Numbered from the stretch's first letter, positions 46,747-60,048 are shown. The stretch: DNA of 64,000 nt from Bog-756 sp963831535 (GCA_963831535.1 CAWHQP010000004.1:342690-406689), one strand, 5' to 3'. Notes: generated by a model not told the origin, from the letters alone. Program-made: numbers and translations.

Positions 46747-47067
46747 CGCAACTCCTCATCCGAGGTGACCGTGTTCGAATGAGGCATCCCCCCCCATCGC
46801 CACCCCTTGGACTATAGGCGATGCATTCCGGCAGGCCCAACCGGTGATCGGCGGCCTTTTCGACAACGCATGCAGACCCAGCAGGCCGAACATTGTCATA
46901 GCTCCGAGCGCCCCGCCACTCGTCGTCCAGCCAGTACCACGCACCGTCGCACCACGGTGAGCGTCCGTGGCACCGGGACGAGGTCGGATCGCCTGACCAT
47001 CCGACAGCGGGTTGGTACGCTCGTTGGTCCATCCTCAAGCTGCGGCACTACTCCGAACGGCAGACCC
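46747..47067. other. Divergent intergenic region, about 320 nt
   Basis: It separates the divergent GT2 and membrane protein genes and must hold both promoters. Apart from the GAGGAG site for the TTG start I find no box pair I trust. No RNA structure stands out. Confidence 0.4.
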
Positions 47068-48708
47068 ATGAACGCCCTGGCGATAGCTGACCACCCCGAA
47101 CCCGACGCCGCCCTCCAGCCGGGGCCGTCCTCGTCCCGGCCCGGTCGCGTCCTTCGGGTCGCTCCTCACGTGGTCGTCTGGACCCTCTTGCTGGCACCGA
47201 TGATCCGGAATATGGCTCGGGGGTGGCGTCCTCTGGGCGATGACGCCACCATCGCCATCGGAGCATGGCGAGCCCTCTCCCTCCATCCACCTCTACTCGG
47301 TCAGCTCACGTCGGCCACCGGTGGATCGAACGCCTCTGATCCGGGTCCGCTCGAATACTGGCTCCTCGGTCCCTTCTCCCACCTAGACCCCGGTCAGGGG
47401 GTGCTGATCGGATCGGCGGTGCTGTGCGCCCTGGTGTTGTCGGTGACGCTCGAGGTGCTGTGGAGGACCAGCGGAGCATGGACGTCGGTGATCTTCACCC
47501 TCGTGATCGCGGACATGGCCATCGTGTCGCCGACTCCATTCGTCGATCCGGTCTGGAACAACTCGTTCGGTTTCTTCTGGTTCGCCGCCTTCCTCGGGGT
47601 CGCCTTCACCGTCGGCCGCGGTCACCATCGCTACGTTCCGCTCCTGTTCTTCATGGGCTCGGTGGCCATCGACTCGAATCTCCTGTTCCTGCCCACCATC
47701 GCGGTGTTGTTGGTGGCCTCAGTGGTCTGTGGGTGGCATCTGTCACGTCCGGCCAACTATCGATGGGTAGCCTGGACGGCGGTCGTTGCCGCCATCTGCT
47801 GGGTCGGGCCGCTCTATCAACAGTTCTTCGAAGCCCGCCCGAATCTATCCTTGCTTCTTCACCCGACATCCAAGACGCAAGGGTGGGATTTCGGCCTCCG
47901 GGCGTTGAGCCGGGCTGCGGCCTTGAACCCCATCTGGGCGGGCCCCCGCCCCATTGACGAACTGTCGGCCTACGCCGACATAGACCACCGAAACGTCCTG
48001 GTCGGCGTCGTGGTGTTGGCGTTGCTGGCCACTGTCGCCACCGCGGCGTGGAGGCGGAAGAACGCTGCACTTTTGAGCATGAGTGTGATCTCACTGGGGG
48101 GCTCACTCGGCGTCGTGGCCCTCTTCGCCCGCACACCGACGAACGACCTTCTGGCCTTCATCTGGGTCAATCTCGCCGTGTGGCTGGTCGGGATCTGCAT
48201 CTGGTTGACGCTCGGGTTGGCCGTGCTCACGGCCATCCGGCCCCAGCTCACCGACATCCGGACCCAGGTGGCCGAGGTTCGATCCCAGCTGGGCCGGAGG
48301 GAGAAGCGGCTCTCCGGCGCGGCCCGTTGCACGGCCGCCGTGGCGGTTCTCGGTGTCGTCTGCATCATCGGAGCGCTGATCACGACGTTCCCCTATGGGC
48401 ACCAGTTCCTCCAGGACTGGGCCGGTGTGGCAAGAGTGGGTCAGATGGCCGCAGACATCGAGCACACGGAGCCGCATGGAGACGTCGGTTACGGAGTTCA
48501 GTATTCAGGTCCGGACCTCTATCAGATCAATCAAGACCAGCACGGCCTGGCCTACCGCCTGTTGACCGATGGCTGGGTACCGGGCATGGAACCTCCCGCC
48601 AATCAGCTGTTGGGCCTGCCCATCCATCGGGGCAGCCCCTTTGTGGCCTTCACCGAGCACGGAATCCACCTGACCGGTGCTACCTACTACCCCAAGTACC
48701 GGCCCTAG
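47068..48708 (+). CDS. Polytopic membrane protein, possible GT-C glycosyltransferase
   Basis: About 546 residues from ATG 47068 with around ten membrane helices. The first external loop after helix 1 carries PLGDDATIAIGAWRAL and SDPGPLEYWLLGPF. Acidic pairs in this loop and the helix-rich body resemble GT-C enzymes that use polyprenyl-linked sugars, though no family motif is certain. A long cytoplasmic helix (LTDIRTQVAEVRSQLGRREKR) and a soluble C-terminal domain follow. The neighbours (GT2, GT4, AftD-like) support a glycan role. Alternatively it is a flippase or unknown membrane protein. Confidence 0.72.
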   Translation: MNALAIADHPEPDAALQPGPSSSRPGRVLRVAPHVVVWTLLLAPMIRNMARGWRPLGDDATIAIGAWRALSLHPPLLGQLTSATGGSNASDPGPLEYWLLGPFSHLDPGQGVLIGSAVLCALVLSVTLEVLWRTSGAWTSVIFTLVIADMAIVSPTPFVDPVWNNSFGFFWFAAFLGVAFTVGRGHHRYVPLLFFMGSVAIDSNLLFLPTIAVLLVASVVCGWHLSRPANYRWVAWTAVVAAICWVGPLYQQFFEARPNLSLLLHPTSKTQGWDFGLRALSRAAALNPIWAGPRPIDELSAYADIDHRNVLVGVVVLALLATVATAAWRRKNAALLSMSVISLGGSLGVVALFARTPTNDLLAFIWVNLAVWLVGICIWLTLGLAVLTAIRPQLTDIRTQVAEVRSQLGRREKRLSGAARCTAAVAVLGVVCIIGALITTFPYGHQFLQDWAGVARVGQMAADIEHTEPHGDVGYGVQYSGPDLYQINQDQHGLAYRLLTDGWVPGMEPPANQLLGLPIHRGSPFVAFTEHGIHLTGATYYPKYRP

Positions 48709-48774
48709 TGGTTCAACCGGCCGGAGTGAAGCCGCTCATCGTGCCGACGGTCATCGACAGCCACCACGCAACGC

Positions 48775-51249
48775 TCAATTGTCGAGCTGACGGACATTGA
48801 TCCGAACGAGCCACTGGTCGGTCCGCGTCGGAGTGGAGTGGCAGGAGAAATCGCCGAGGTCACAGGCCGACGAGCTCTCCAGTTGCTCAATGGGCAACCA
48901 CAGGTATCCCGTGGCCTCATCGATGGTTCCCTGGCGGGGACCGATCACCACCGTATTACGGTTGACGAGAGAATTGATGCCGTAGTCGAACGCCGTCCCG
49001 GTGACCCAACCTGAACCGGTATCGGTGGGCAGAACCGGTAGGAGGATGCCCGAGATACTGGCGAAATAGAGTGCTCCGGTCGCCGTGTCCTCGGTGATTG
49101 AACGGACATCGCCGAACCAGGGTGATGTGGGAAGGGTCAGGTCGGGGCCGCACGTCTCCCCCCAACCGGTGACCGCGCCGCTCCCGACGGCGCAGGATCC
49201 CGTGGTCAACCGGCCACTGACCGATGCAGCGCTGTATTCCACGATGTTCCCGCCCGGGGTGAAGTTGGTCAGCGACTCGGCGGCCCACAGATTGCCGTGC
49301 TGATCGAAGTGGGCCGTCTCGAAATAGGCGGTCTGTCCGGCGAGACTCTGACCGGGGAGAAATGGAGCCGACAGCGCCGTGATCGCATCGTTGTCGGGAT
49401 TGAACTGGAACAGCTGCATGGTGAATGTGGACTGAACGAGCGCACCACCGGTGCCGGTCGTGAACACGTCGAAGATCACCGCGAACCGTTCGAGGCCGTT
49501 GGTGGTGATGGGATCGACATCCACTTCACGGGGGAAGGCGTAGACAGGTGATCCAGTGCCGGCCACATTGGGGTACGAATACGCACCTTTCAGCTGGCCG
49601 TCAGGGCTGACCACCATGAGACCGCCGCTGTACTTCCCCACAGCCGCATCGTCGTAGTACTGCCCGATGACCAGGTCGCCCGAGCCGGGAAGGACGTCCA
49701 TGGATGCCGTGCCCGGGCAATCGCTGACCGGTGGTGCATCGCTCGCCACCTCGACCGGACAGGTGACACCGGAAGGGTCGATGGCATAGGCGGTCTGAGC
49801 CGAGCCCGGGACCAACTGGTACGACCCTCCCCCGGCGGTCGGCGCCACGTAGCCGAGCGTGGGGTACTGGCCCTGCGTGTTGGCGTCCCAGCCGCGGTAC
49901 GGCCATGACGACAAGAAGGCCACCTGGTGGGCGTGTCCGGGTACCGAAGCAAGGGCGGCGATATCCGCCCCACCCGTCGGGTAGCCGGGTTCGTCTTCGG
50001 TCGTGTCGCCGGCCGATGTCGGAATCACCACGTTTTGGAAGCTGTTGGCCGACGGGTTGAACACGGAGACCGACATCGTGTTGGCGGTGGCCTGGCTCTG
50101 ATTCGAGGTCTGGGGCTCACCCCCCATCACGATGCTTCCATCCGGTCCGAGTACCGCCCCCATGACGGCCTGGCCCGGAAGGAAGCCCCATCCCGGCACG
50201 GCGTCGGTGGACACACTCTGCCCTCCGGGCAGCACCGAGGTGTCGGCCAACCCTCCGAAGCTGCCGCTCGATCCGTACACCGTTTCGATAGGCACCCCCG
50301 GATCGGTGATGGCGTGGGACGCCACGGTGCCGCTGATGGCAGCCATGCCCACGATGGGGCGGTTGAGGGGTTTGGCCCCCTCCGAACCGTAGAAGCCGGC
50401 GTCGCCGAAGGCGAAGATGCCGCCGTCGGAGGCCACCATCCAGTAGCCCTGACCGTCCGGGGTGGCGGCCATGCCCACGATAGGACGGTTGAGGGGTTTG
50501 GCCCCCTCCGAACCGTAGAAGCCGGCGTCGCCGAAGGCGAAGATGCCGCCGTCGGAGGCCACCATCCAGTAGCCCTGACCGTCCGGGGTGGCGGCCATGC
50601 CCACGATGGGGCGGTTGAGGGGTTTGGCCCCCTCCGAACCGTAGAAGCCGGCGTCGCCGAAGGCGAAGATGCCGCCGTCGGAGGCCACCATCCAGTAGCC
50701 CTGACCGTCCGGGGTGGCGGCCATGCCCACGATGGGGCGGTTGAGGGGTTTGGCCCCCTCCGAACCGTAGAAGCCGGCGTCGCCGAAGGCGAAGATGCCG
50801 CCGTCGGAGGCCACCATCCAGTAGCCCTGACCGTCCGGGGTGGCGGCCATGCCCACGATAGGACGGTTGAGGGGTTTGGCCCCCTCCGAACCGTAGAAGC
50901 CGGCGTCGCCGAAGGCGAAGATGCCGCCGTCGGAGGCCACCATCCAGTAGCCCTGACCGTCCGGGGTGGCGGCCATGCCCACGATAGGACGGTTGAGGGG
51001 TTTGGCCCCCTCCGAACCGTAGAAGCCGGCGTCGCCGAAGGTGAAGATGCCGCCGTCGGAGGCCACCTCCTGGTATCCGAGGGCAGCGCCGACACTCGAT
51101 GATGCTACCGACACGGCCGAGGCACGGCCCTGGGTGACGAGCGACGGGATGACGACGGCAACGAGGGCCAGGACCATGCCGACACCGATGGCCCGCCACC
51201 ACAATGGCGCTAGCCCTCTGCGTGTCGATCGCCGAAGTCCGAATGCCAT
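48775..51249 (-). CDS. Large surface or secreted protein with six GDAGFYGS repeats
   Basis: An 824-residue protein. An Arg-rich start and one hydrophobic helix (about 20-37) form a signal or anchor. Then come six near-identical 42-residue repeats with the pattern YWMVASDGGIFAFGDAGFYGS and NRPIVGMAATPDG; such repeats are common in surface proteins of Acidimicrobiia and relatives and probably make blades of a beta-propeller. The remaining 500 residues, Gly/Ser/Thr/Asp-rich, look like a second beta-rich domain of unknown type. A role in surface contact or binding is inference. It is convergent with the membrane protein gene at 47068. Confidence 0.85.
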   Translation of the reverse strand: MAFGLRRSTRRGLAPLWWRAIGVGMVLALVAVVIPSLVTQGRASAVSVASSSVGAALGYQEVASDGGIFTFGDAGFYGSEGAKPLNRPIVGMAATPDGQGYWMVASDGGIFAFGDAGFYGSEGAKPLNRPIVGMAATPDGQGYWMVASDGGIFAFGDAGFYGSEGAKPLNRPIVGMAATPDGQGYWMVASDGGIFAFGDAGFYGSEGAKPLNRPIVGMAATPDGQGYWMVASDGGIFAFGDAGFYGSEGAKPLNRPIVGMAATPDGQGYWMVASDGGIFAFGDAGFYGSEGAKPLNRPIVGMAAISGTVASHAITDPGVPIETVYGSSGSFGGLADTSVLPGGQSVSTDAVPGWGFLPGQAVMGAVLGPDGSIVMGGEPQTSNQSQATANTMSVSVFNPSANSFQNVVIPTSAGDTTEDEPGYPTGGADIAALASVPGHAHQVAFLSSWPYRGWDANTQGQYPTLGYVAPTAGGGSYQLVPGSAQTAYAIDPSGVTCPVEVASDAPPVSDCPGTASMDVLPGSGDLVIGQYYDDAAVGKYSGGLMVVSPDGQLKGAYSYPNVAGTGSPVYAFPREVDVDPITTNGLERFAVIFDVFTTGTGGALVQSTFTMQLFQFNPDNDAITALSAPFLPGQSLAGQTAYFETAHFDQHGNLWAAESLTNFTPGGNIVEYSAASVSGRLTTGSCAVGSGAVTGWGETCGPDLTLPTSPWFGDVRSITEDTATGALYFASISGILLPVLPTDTGSGWVTGTAFDYGINSLVNRNTVVIGPRQGTIDEATGYLWLPIEQLESSSACDLGDFSCHSTPTRTDQWLVRINVRQLDN
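50344..51080. repeat. 126-bp tandem repeats, five full units and one partial
   Basis: Units begin at 50344, 50470, 50596, 50722, 50848 and 50974, each 126 bp (42 codons), all inside the surface protein gene. Copies differ by very few bases: units at 50470, 50848 and 50974 read acgatagga where the others read acgatgggg. Such DNA-level identity implies recent copying or ongoing gene conversion. Confidence 0.93.
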
Positions 51250-51645
51250 GCTGCTGTTGTGCCCCTCGTCGTCTCCTCACGCGACATCGGCACGTGAGCC
51301 TCCGAGCTTGAGTTGGTGGGCGCACGTTGCCGGAGGACCCGACCCAAATCGCGATGCGTCGCCCGGCGTTCCGGGATGGCGCCGGGCACGATCGAGGCCG
51401 GCGCCATAACCACGCCTCGTCGGCAGCCCGGGCGAGACCAGCGCACCGGGACCGGAGGCGGGGGTACGGACCTGTCCGGGTGGACGCCGGCCGGTTCAGC
51501 CGGACCATCCACTGAGACCTGTGCTGACGCGACGTCTGGCAACGTGACATCTGTGATCCGATTCTCGAGGTGCCCACGCGGGTGCTCGGTCCGTGGTGAC
51601 TCGGTGCGTTCGCGACCTCACGTCAGGACGGCGTCGCGGGGTACA
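51250..51645. other. About 400 nt with no supported gene, before the FkbM remnant
   Basis: Frames are open in several phases but show no FkbM N-terminal pattern or other protein. It should hold the promoter of the surface protein gene on the minus strand; none is clear. Confidence 0.4.
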
Positions 51646-52113
51646 TCCGACTTGCTCTGGGTTCCGGCCGGGGGAATGGGAACCGAGGGTCGGGATACGC
51701 TCGAGGCAGAAAGCCAGTCCGAAGCTGCATGGCACCAGCAGTCGACCACCACGAAGAGGCTTGACGACTTCGCACTCGGCAATGTCGGCTTCGTGAAGAT
51801 CGATGTCGAAGGTCACGAGCTGGCCGTGCTCAAGGGAGCTCGCCAGCTCCTCATCGACCAGAGGCCCAATCTCCTGGTGGAGATCGAGGAGCATGCAGAC
51901 CGCAAGGGAGAGCTCGACGCCATCATCGAGTTTCTCCGTGAGCTTTCGTATCAGGGCTGGTATTGGCAAACGCGTCAGTGGCACCCCATCGAGGAACTGG
52001 ATCGAGTTCAGGTGAGGCAGATGGCCGATCGGGTGGCTCGCTACGGCTACGCGGCCAATCTCCTGCTTCATGCCCATCGTTACGTGCACAACTTCCTCTT
52101 TAGGCCGTCGTAA
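51646..52113 (+). pseudogene. FkbM family methyltransferase, N-terminally truncated remnant
   Basis: The last 155 residues of an FkbM-type SAM-dependent O-methyltransferase: SDLLWVPAGGMG, TKRLDDFALGNVGFVKIDVEGHE, AVLKGARQLL and LLVEIEEH. The N-terminal half with the SAM-binding glycine loop is missing; sequence upstream in the same frame is not recognisable and there is no proper start. It may once have methylated a sugar of the adjacent glycan. Either a deletion or decay removed the start; a very divergent N-terminus is less likely. Confidence 0.7.
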
Positions 52114-52328
52114 TTCGCTGATCGGTCCCCGGGCGCTTCACATCGCTCGACCGGCGTGGACCGATGGGAGGGCGCATGCGGGACTCGATCGGGCCCGGCT
52201 GATACTTCGGAGAGACAGAAGGCCGAGCGGGGCATCGTGCAAGGTGGCGGCCCAGGTGCCGCGCAAGGAGGTTCCGCCACCGTGGGTCGGACCGATAGTG
52301 CACCACCCTCGACCCCGGAGAACCCACC

Positions 52329-53027
52329 ATGCCCACTGTCACCACCCTCCCGAACGGTCTCGTGTCGTCCCGCTCCGAAAGATCTGCCGCCCCGGGCCGC
52401 ACGGGTTCCTTGCCGATTCAACGCTCCGACCTTCCCGCCCTCCGGATTGTCCCCTGGCTCGACCCCGTCGCCGACCCCCATGGCGTCCATCCGTGCTCGC
52501 GGTATGTCGAGCTTTACTGGTTGCCGGTCGTCGGACCATCGTCGACATGGCTGTTGAGGCGCCTCGCCTACGGACTCGAGATGCATCCCGCCGGACTCCC
52601 CCTCGATCTGACGGAGACGGCCCGATCATTGGGGCTGGGCGAGCGGATGGGAAAGAACGCACCGTTCCGCAGGGCGCTCCAACGTCTGTGCACCTTCGAG
52701 CTGGCCCGGTCCCACGGTCCCGACGCCCTGGCCGTCCGGACCACCGTGCCTCCCCTACCCCTCCGGCATCTCAGCCGGCTCCCCGGTTCCCTTCAGGCCA
52801 GCCACCGCCGGTGGCTGGCCGAGCAGCGCCTGCCCGAAGCCGAGCAGATGCGTCGGCGTGCCCGGCGGCTAGCCGAAGGTCTGGCCCACTCCGGGGCCGA
52901 CCGGTTGGACATCGAGCGGCAACTGGCGCGTTGGCACTTTCATCCCGCCGTGGCATTCCGGGCCGCCGACGAGGCGCTCGGCGTAACTCCGCCTCAGCCG
53001 GGCTCGTCCTCGTGGCCAGCAGGGTGA
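52329..53027 (+). CDS. Conserved actinobacterial protein, unknown function
   Basis: A 232-residue soluble protein. The middle part reads SRYVELYWLPVVGPSSTWLLRRLAYGL, then LDLTETARSLGLG and RALQRLCTFELAR, followed by an Arg/Glu/Leu-rich helical region. The block with WLPVVGPSS looks conserved and the layout (a winged-helix-like core plus a helical tail) suggests a small regulatory or DNA-related protein, but that is inference. It is convergent with gpsA and overlaps its 3' end by 34 nt. I cannot name a family. Confidence 0.7.
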   Translation: MPTVTTLPNGLVSSRSERSAAPGRTGSLPIQRSDLPALRIVPWLDPVADPHGVHPCSRYVELYWLPVVGPSSTWLLRRLAYGLEMHPAGLPLDLTETARSLGLGERMGKNAPFRRALQRLCTFELARSHGPDALAVRTTVPPLPLRHLSRLPGSLQASHRRWLAEQRLPEAEQMRRRARRLAEGLAHSGADRLDIERQLARWHFHPAVAFRAADEALGVTPPQPGSSSWPAG

Positions 53028-53983
53028 AGCCCCCAGTAGGCGCCGTGCGGCTCGATCTCCCCCTTGATCACCTTGTCGATCATGCTGCAGATGGGCAGAT
53101 CGAGCTGGTAGCGCTCGGCCAGCTCCAGGGCGACACTCGCCGTCATCACTCCTTCGGCCACCATGTGCATCTCGGCCAAGATGTCTTCGAGCATCCGGCC
53201 CTTGCCCAGCTGCTCACCGACCCGTCGGTTGCGGCTGTGGGGGCTCATGCAGGTGGCGATGAGATCGCCCATCCCGGCCAGTCCGGCGAAGGTGGTGGGG
53301 TGGGCCCCCATGGTCACGCCCAACCGGGCCAGTTCGGCCAGGCCCCGGGACATCACCGCGGCCCGGGTGTTGTCCCCCACGCCGAGGCCCTCGCCGATCC
53401 CGGCGGCGATGGCGATGACGTTCTTCAGCGCGCCCCCCATCTCGCACCCGACGACGTCGTCGTTGAGGTAGACGCGGAACACCCCCCGGGTCACCACTCT
53501 CTGGATGGCCCGGGCCACCTCGAGGTCCTCGGTGGCGATGACGGCGGCGGCGGCCTTGCCCGACATGATCTCGGTGGCGATGTTGGGACCGGTCAGTGCC
53601 GCCACCGGGTGGCCCGGCACCACCTCTTTGATCACCTCGGTCATGCGAAGATGCGAGCCCCGCTCGAGTCCCTTGGACAGGCTGACCACGGGGATCCACG
53701 GCCGTAGGCACGACGAGGCCTCTTCCAGCACCTCACGGAATCCGGAGGTGGGCACGCCCACGATCAGGAGGTCGGCCTCACAGACGGCGTCCTCGAGGCT
53801 GGAGGTGGCCGAGAGTTCGGGAGGCAGATCGAAGCCGGGGAGGTAGGCGGCGTTGGTGTGGTCCACGTTGATGGCCTTGGCCACGTCGGCGTTGCGGGCC
53901 CAGAGGACGGTGTCGTGGCGTGGTGCCACCAACGATGCCACCGTGGTCCCCCACGACCCAGCTCCGAGCACCGCGATCCGCAC
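52994..53983 (-). CDS. gpsA: Glycerol-3-phosphate dehydrogenase [NAD(P)+]
   Basis: A 329-residue enzyme that reduces dihydroxyacetone phosphate to sn-glycerol-3-phosphate for phospholipid synthesis. RIAVLGAGSWGTTVA binds the cofactor; VSLSKGLE, LTGPNIATEI, the catalytic-Lys region GGALKNVIAIAAGIGEGL and ATCMSPHSRNRRVG are all as expected. The start is GTG at 53983, supported by TAGGTT 6 nt upstream. The stop overlaps a convergent gene. A housekeeping gene, monocistronic here. Confidence 0.95.
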   Translation of the reverse strand: MRIAVLGAGSWGTTVASLVAPRHDTVLWARNADVAKAINVDHTNAAYLPGFDLPPELSATSSLEDAVCEADLLIVGVPTSGFREVLEEASSCLRPWIPVVSLSKGLERGSHLRMTEVIKEVVPGHPVAALTGPNIATEIMSGKAAAAVIATEDLEVARAIQRVVTRGVFRVYLNDDVVGCEMGGALKNVIAIAAGIGEGLGVGDNTRAAVMSRGLAELARLGVTMGAHPTTFAGLAGMGDLIATCMSPHSRNRRVGEQLGKGRMLEDILAEMHMVAEGVMTASVALELAERYQLDLPICSMIDKVIKGEIEPHGAYWGLHPAGHEDEPG

Positions 53984-53989
53984 CTCACG

Positions 53990-53995
53990 AACCTA
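53990..53995 (-). promoter_or_regulatory. -10 box TAGGTT for leaderless gpsA
   Basis: On the minus strand TAGGTT is 6 nt before the GTG at 53983. Confidence 0.55.
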
Positions 53996-54054
53996 CCTCG
54001 CCCGCCAAGGGAGTGCCGTCGGATCCGCAGCGGGTCGATCCGCCCGTCCGGTCT

Positions 54055-55653
54055 TCAGTCGGGTCTCAGCGATGCCAGCGTGCGGGCGAAGTCCTCCGAG
54101 GTGACCAGCGCCACCAGGGTGCGAACCCCGAAGCCGGTGCCCCCCTTTGCTCAGATAGCGGCTGTTCTCGTCGGTTCGTGCCGGGCCGGCGATGTCGAGG
54201 TGGGCCCAGGGGACCGTGCCCACGAACTCGCGCAGCAACAGGGCGGCGGCGATAGCTCCCGGCCTGGCCGGGACGGCCGACATTGCGCATGTCGGCCACC
54301 TCTGAATCGATGTGGGTCCGGTAGTCGTCGGGAAGAGGCAGGGCCCAGTTGGGCTCGCCGGCCCGTTCACCGGCCGCATGGACCGCGCCGACGAGCTCGT
54401 CGTCGTTGCCGAGGAGCCCGGCGATCTCCTTGCCCAGCGCCACGACCGCCGCACCGGTCAACGTGGCCAGGTCGATGATGGCATCGGGCCCGGCCTCGAC
54501 GGCCAGGGCCAGCCCGTCGGAAAGGACCAGGCGGCCCTCGGCGTCGGTGTTGAGCACCTCGATGGTCTTGCCCTGCCGGGTGGTCAGGACGTCGCCGGGC
54601 TTTATGGCCGAGCCACCCGGCATGTTCTCGGTCAACGGGGTCAGCGCGGTGATGCGGATTCTCGCACCGAGGGCAGCGGCCGCGTCCACGGCACCGAGCA
54701 CGGCGGCGGCGCCACCCATGTCGGTCTTCATCGTCTCCATGCCCCCGGCGTCTTGAGGGAGAGGCCACCGGAGTCGAAGGTGATGCCCTTTCCCGACCAG
54801 GGCCAGGTGCGGGACGCGGCCATCGATCTCGATGGGATCGGAGGGCCGGTACTCGACCCGGACCAGCCGGGGTGGCTGGGTCGAACCGCGGGCCACCCCG
54901 AGCAGACCGCCGAGCCTCTCCTCGACGATGCGGTCCTCGTCCCAGACCTCGACGGTGATCTCGTCAACACCGGCGAATCGCTGCACGAAGGTGTCGGCGA
55001 AGATCGCCGGGGTCAGCGCGCTGGGCGGTTCGTTGACCAGGTCACGGGCCAGACTGACCGACTCGGCCAGCCTGGCACCACCGGCCGCTCCCGCCCTGGA
55101 CGGGTCGACGTCGGAGCCCGACGCCGGGACGACGGCCAAGGTGGCCAGGCGTTCGGCACCCTCGCCCGTGCGGTACTCGTCATAGCGGTACGCAGCCAAC
55201 ACGGCTCCTTCGGCCACGGCCGACGCCACGACCCGCGGCGGAGAGGCCTGGGACCTCGGGCAACAGGAGTGCGGCCACCGACCCCCGGCCAACGGTCCGG
55301 ACGAAGGCCGCCGAGGCCCGGCGGAGGGATTCGAGCCCCAGAGTGCCGGACAGCGATCCGACCTCGCCCGCCCCGACCATCACGATGTCGGGGGCGGGAT
55401 CCTCGGGTCCACCCGATTCCCCCTCGGCTGCGGCGGGCATGCCGCTCCGTACCGTGACGGTCTGGCCGACCTTGCCGGTGAATCCGTGCCGCTTGCACCA
55501 CGCCGCATCGAGAGCCACGGGTGCCCCGACGGCGAACACCACCGTCGGGTCGGTGGCGATTTGGGGCCCGTCATCGGACGACCACACCGGGACTCCGACG
55601 GCGACCAGCCCCTCGGGTAGGGCGTCTGGGGTCACGACCTCGATGTCCATCAC
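54055..55653 (-). CDS. pepA: Leucyl aminopeptidase (M17), about five frameshifts
   Basis: A two-metal M17 aminopeptidase of about 530 residues. Blocks in order but in different frames are ARDLVNEPPSALTP, VGKG then ITFDSGGLSLK, METMKTDMGG, the family signature NTDAEGRL in EVLNTDAEGRLVLSDG, and LREFVGTVPWAHLDIAGPA. Shifts lie between 55180 and 55290, at about 54790, 54745 (one G too few), 54285 and 54145. All catalytic blocks are intact, so sequencing error is likely, but the gene as written would not make protein. It removes N-terminal residues from peptides in the cytoplasm. The ATG overlaps the upstream adenosyltransferase stop by ATGA. Confidence 0.85.
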
Positions 55654-56297
55654 GATGCTCCCGGTTCGGTTCGGTCTGGATCTGGGCCACCGGATCGGTC
55701 AGCATGATCGGCCGTGGCATCCCGACCCGGCCCCCTCGACCGGCCCCCGCGTCGCGGTGCGGTCCGGGCCAACAGGTGGTGGTCACCCTCGGTCCATCGG
55801 GCCATGGCCCACAGCAGGTCGGAAAGCCGGTTGAGGTACGTCCTGACCAGGGAGCCCTCGACCGAGTCCGCCACGGCCAGCCGCTCGGCCCGCCGCACCA
55901 CCGTCCGGGCCAGGTCGAGGGCGGCCGAAGCCCGGTTGGCCCCAGGGATCACGAACTCGGTGGGCATCTCGATGCGATCGATGAAGTCGTCGATGTGAAC
56001 CTCGAGGGCTGCCACCATCTCGTCGGTCACCAGCGTGGAACCCGGCTTCAGCTTGGCTCGATTGGCCGGGTCCGTGGTGGCCTCGGCCATGAGGACATAG
56101 AGGTCCCGTTCCAGGCGGGTGAGCAGTTCGTCCAGCTCCGAGCCGGGGATCGCCTCGGCCCGGGCCAGCCCCATGGCCGCCTGGGCCTCGTCGACCGTGC
56201 CGGTGATGTGCATGAGGGAGGAGTCCTTGGCCACCCGACCGCCGAAGAGCAGGCCGGTGGTGCCGTCGTCGCCCGTTCGGGTGTAGATCCTCAACAC
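55650..56297 (-). CDS. Cob(I)yrinic acid a,c-diamide adenosyltransferase, PduO type
   Basis: About 215 residues from GTG 56297. It has the N-terminal ATP site RIYTRTGDDGTTGLLFGGRV, DEAQAAMGLARAE, then FVIPGANRASAALDLARTVVRRAER and the YLNRLSDLLWAMAR signature. It attaches the 5'-deoxyadenosyl group to cob(I)alamin, making adenosylcobalamin. That cofactor is needed by the acyl-CoA mutase at 34-36 kb. The last 35 residues are Arg/Gly/Asp-rich and unusual. A TAGCAT box lies about 17 nt before the GTG. It is divergent from metH, itself B12-dependent, and coupled to pepA. Confidence 0.92.
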   Translation of the reverse strand: MLRIYTRTGDDGTTGLLFGGRVAKDSSLMHITGTVDEAQAAMGLARAEAIPGSELDELLTRLERDLYVLMAEATTDPANRAKLKPGSTLVTDEMVAALEVHIDDFIDRIEMPTEFVIPGANRASAALDLARTVVRRAERLAVADSVEGSLVRTYLNRLSDLLWAMARWTEGDHHLLARTAPRRGGRSRGPGRDATADHADRSGGPDPDRTEPGAS

Positions 56298-56328
56298 GAT
56301 GTCATCACGGCACGATGCTAAACGACAT

Positions 56329-56357
56329 CGCCCGTTGTGCCTCCACCGGAACGGGCG
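56329..56357. promoter_or_regulatory. Inverted repeat between the adenosyltransferase and metH genes
   Basis: CGCCCGTT (56329-56336) and AACGGGCG (56350-56357) flank a 13-nt loop in the divergent region. It could be an operator for a dimeric regulator or a hairpin. It does not resemble a cobalamin riboswitch. Confidence 0.3.
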
Positions 56358-56418
56358 GCACCAACATGGCTCCCGGGCCCGGGCCGCCCCTCCCGCCCAC
56401 CGACCCGCCGTCCCCCGG

Positions 56419-56424
56419 TAGCCT
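56419..56424 (+). promoter_or_regulatory. -10 box TAGCCT for metH
   Basis: TAGCCT is 9 nt before the metH ATG at 56434, so the leader would be only a few bases. This leaves no room for a riboswitch. Confidence 0.45.
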
Positions 56425-56433
56425 TGCAGGGCT

Positions 56434-59947
<3,514 letters not shown>

Positions 59948-60042
59948 CGGCGCGGCGGGGACGCCTGGAGGACCGCTCGCGTCGTCGTCCCGACGGTGCC
60001 CGTGCCCCAAAAAAGCAGGTGCGTTAGCAATTGTCAGTCAGG

Positions 60043-60048
60043 TAGAAT
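60043..60048 (+). promoter_or_regulatory. -10 box TAGAAT for leaderless start at 60057
   Basis: TAGAAT is 8 nt before the ATG at 60057 and lies in an AT-richer patch. A TTAGCA or TTGTCA upstream is at poor -35 spacing. Confidence 0.5.

Noticed and set aside
50344..51080. CRISPR-like direct repeats
   Set aside because: The units are coding, contiguous, 126 bp and without spacers. No cas gene is present.
52070..53707. 545-codon plus-strand frame opposite gpsA
   Set aside because: It covers gpsA antisense and has low-complexity Arg/Gly/Pro composition without any motif.
56298..56433. Cobalamin riboswitch before metH
   Set aside because: No B12-box core is visible, and the TAGCCT box leaves a leader of only a few bases.
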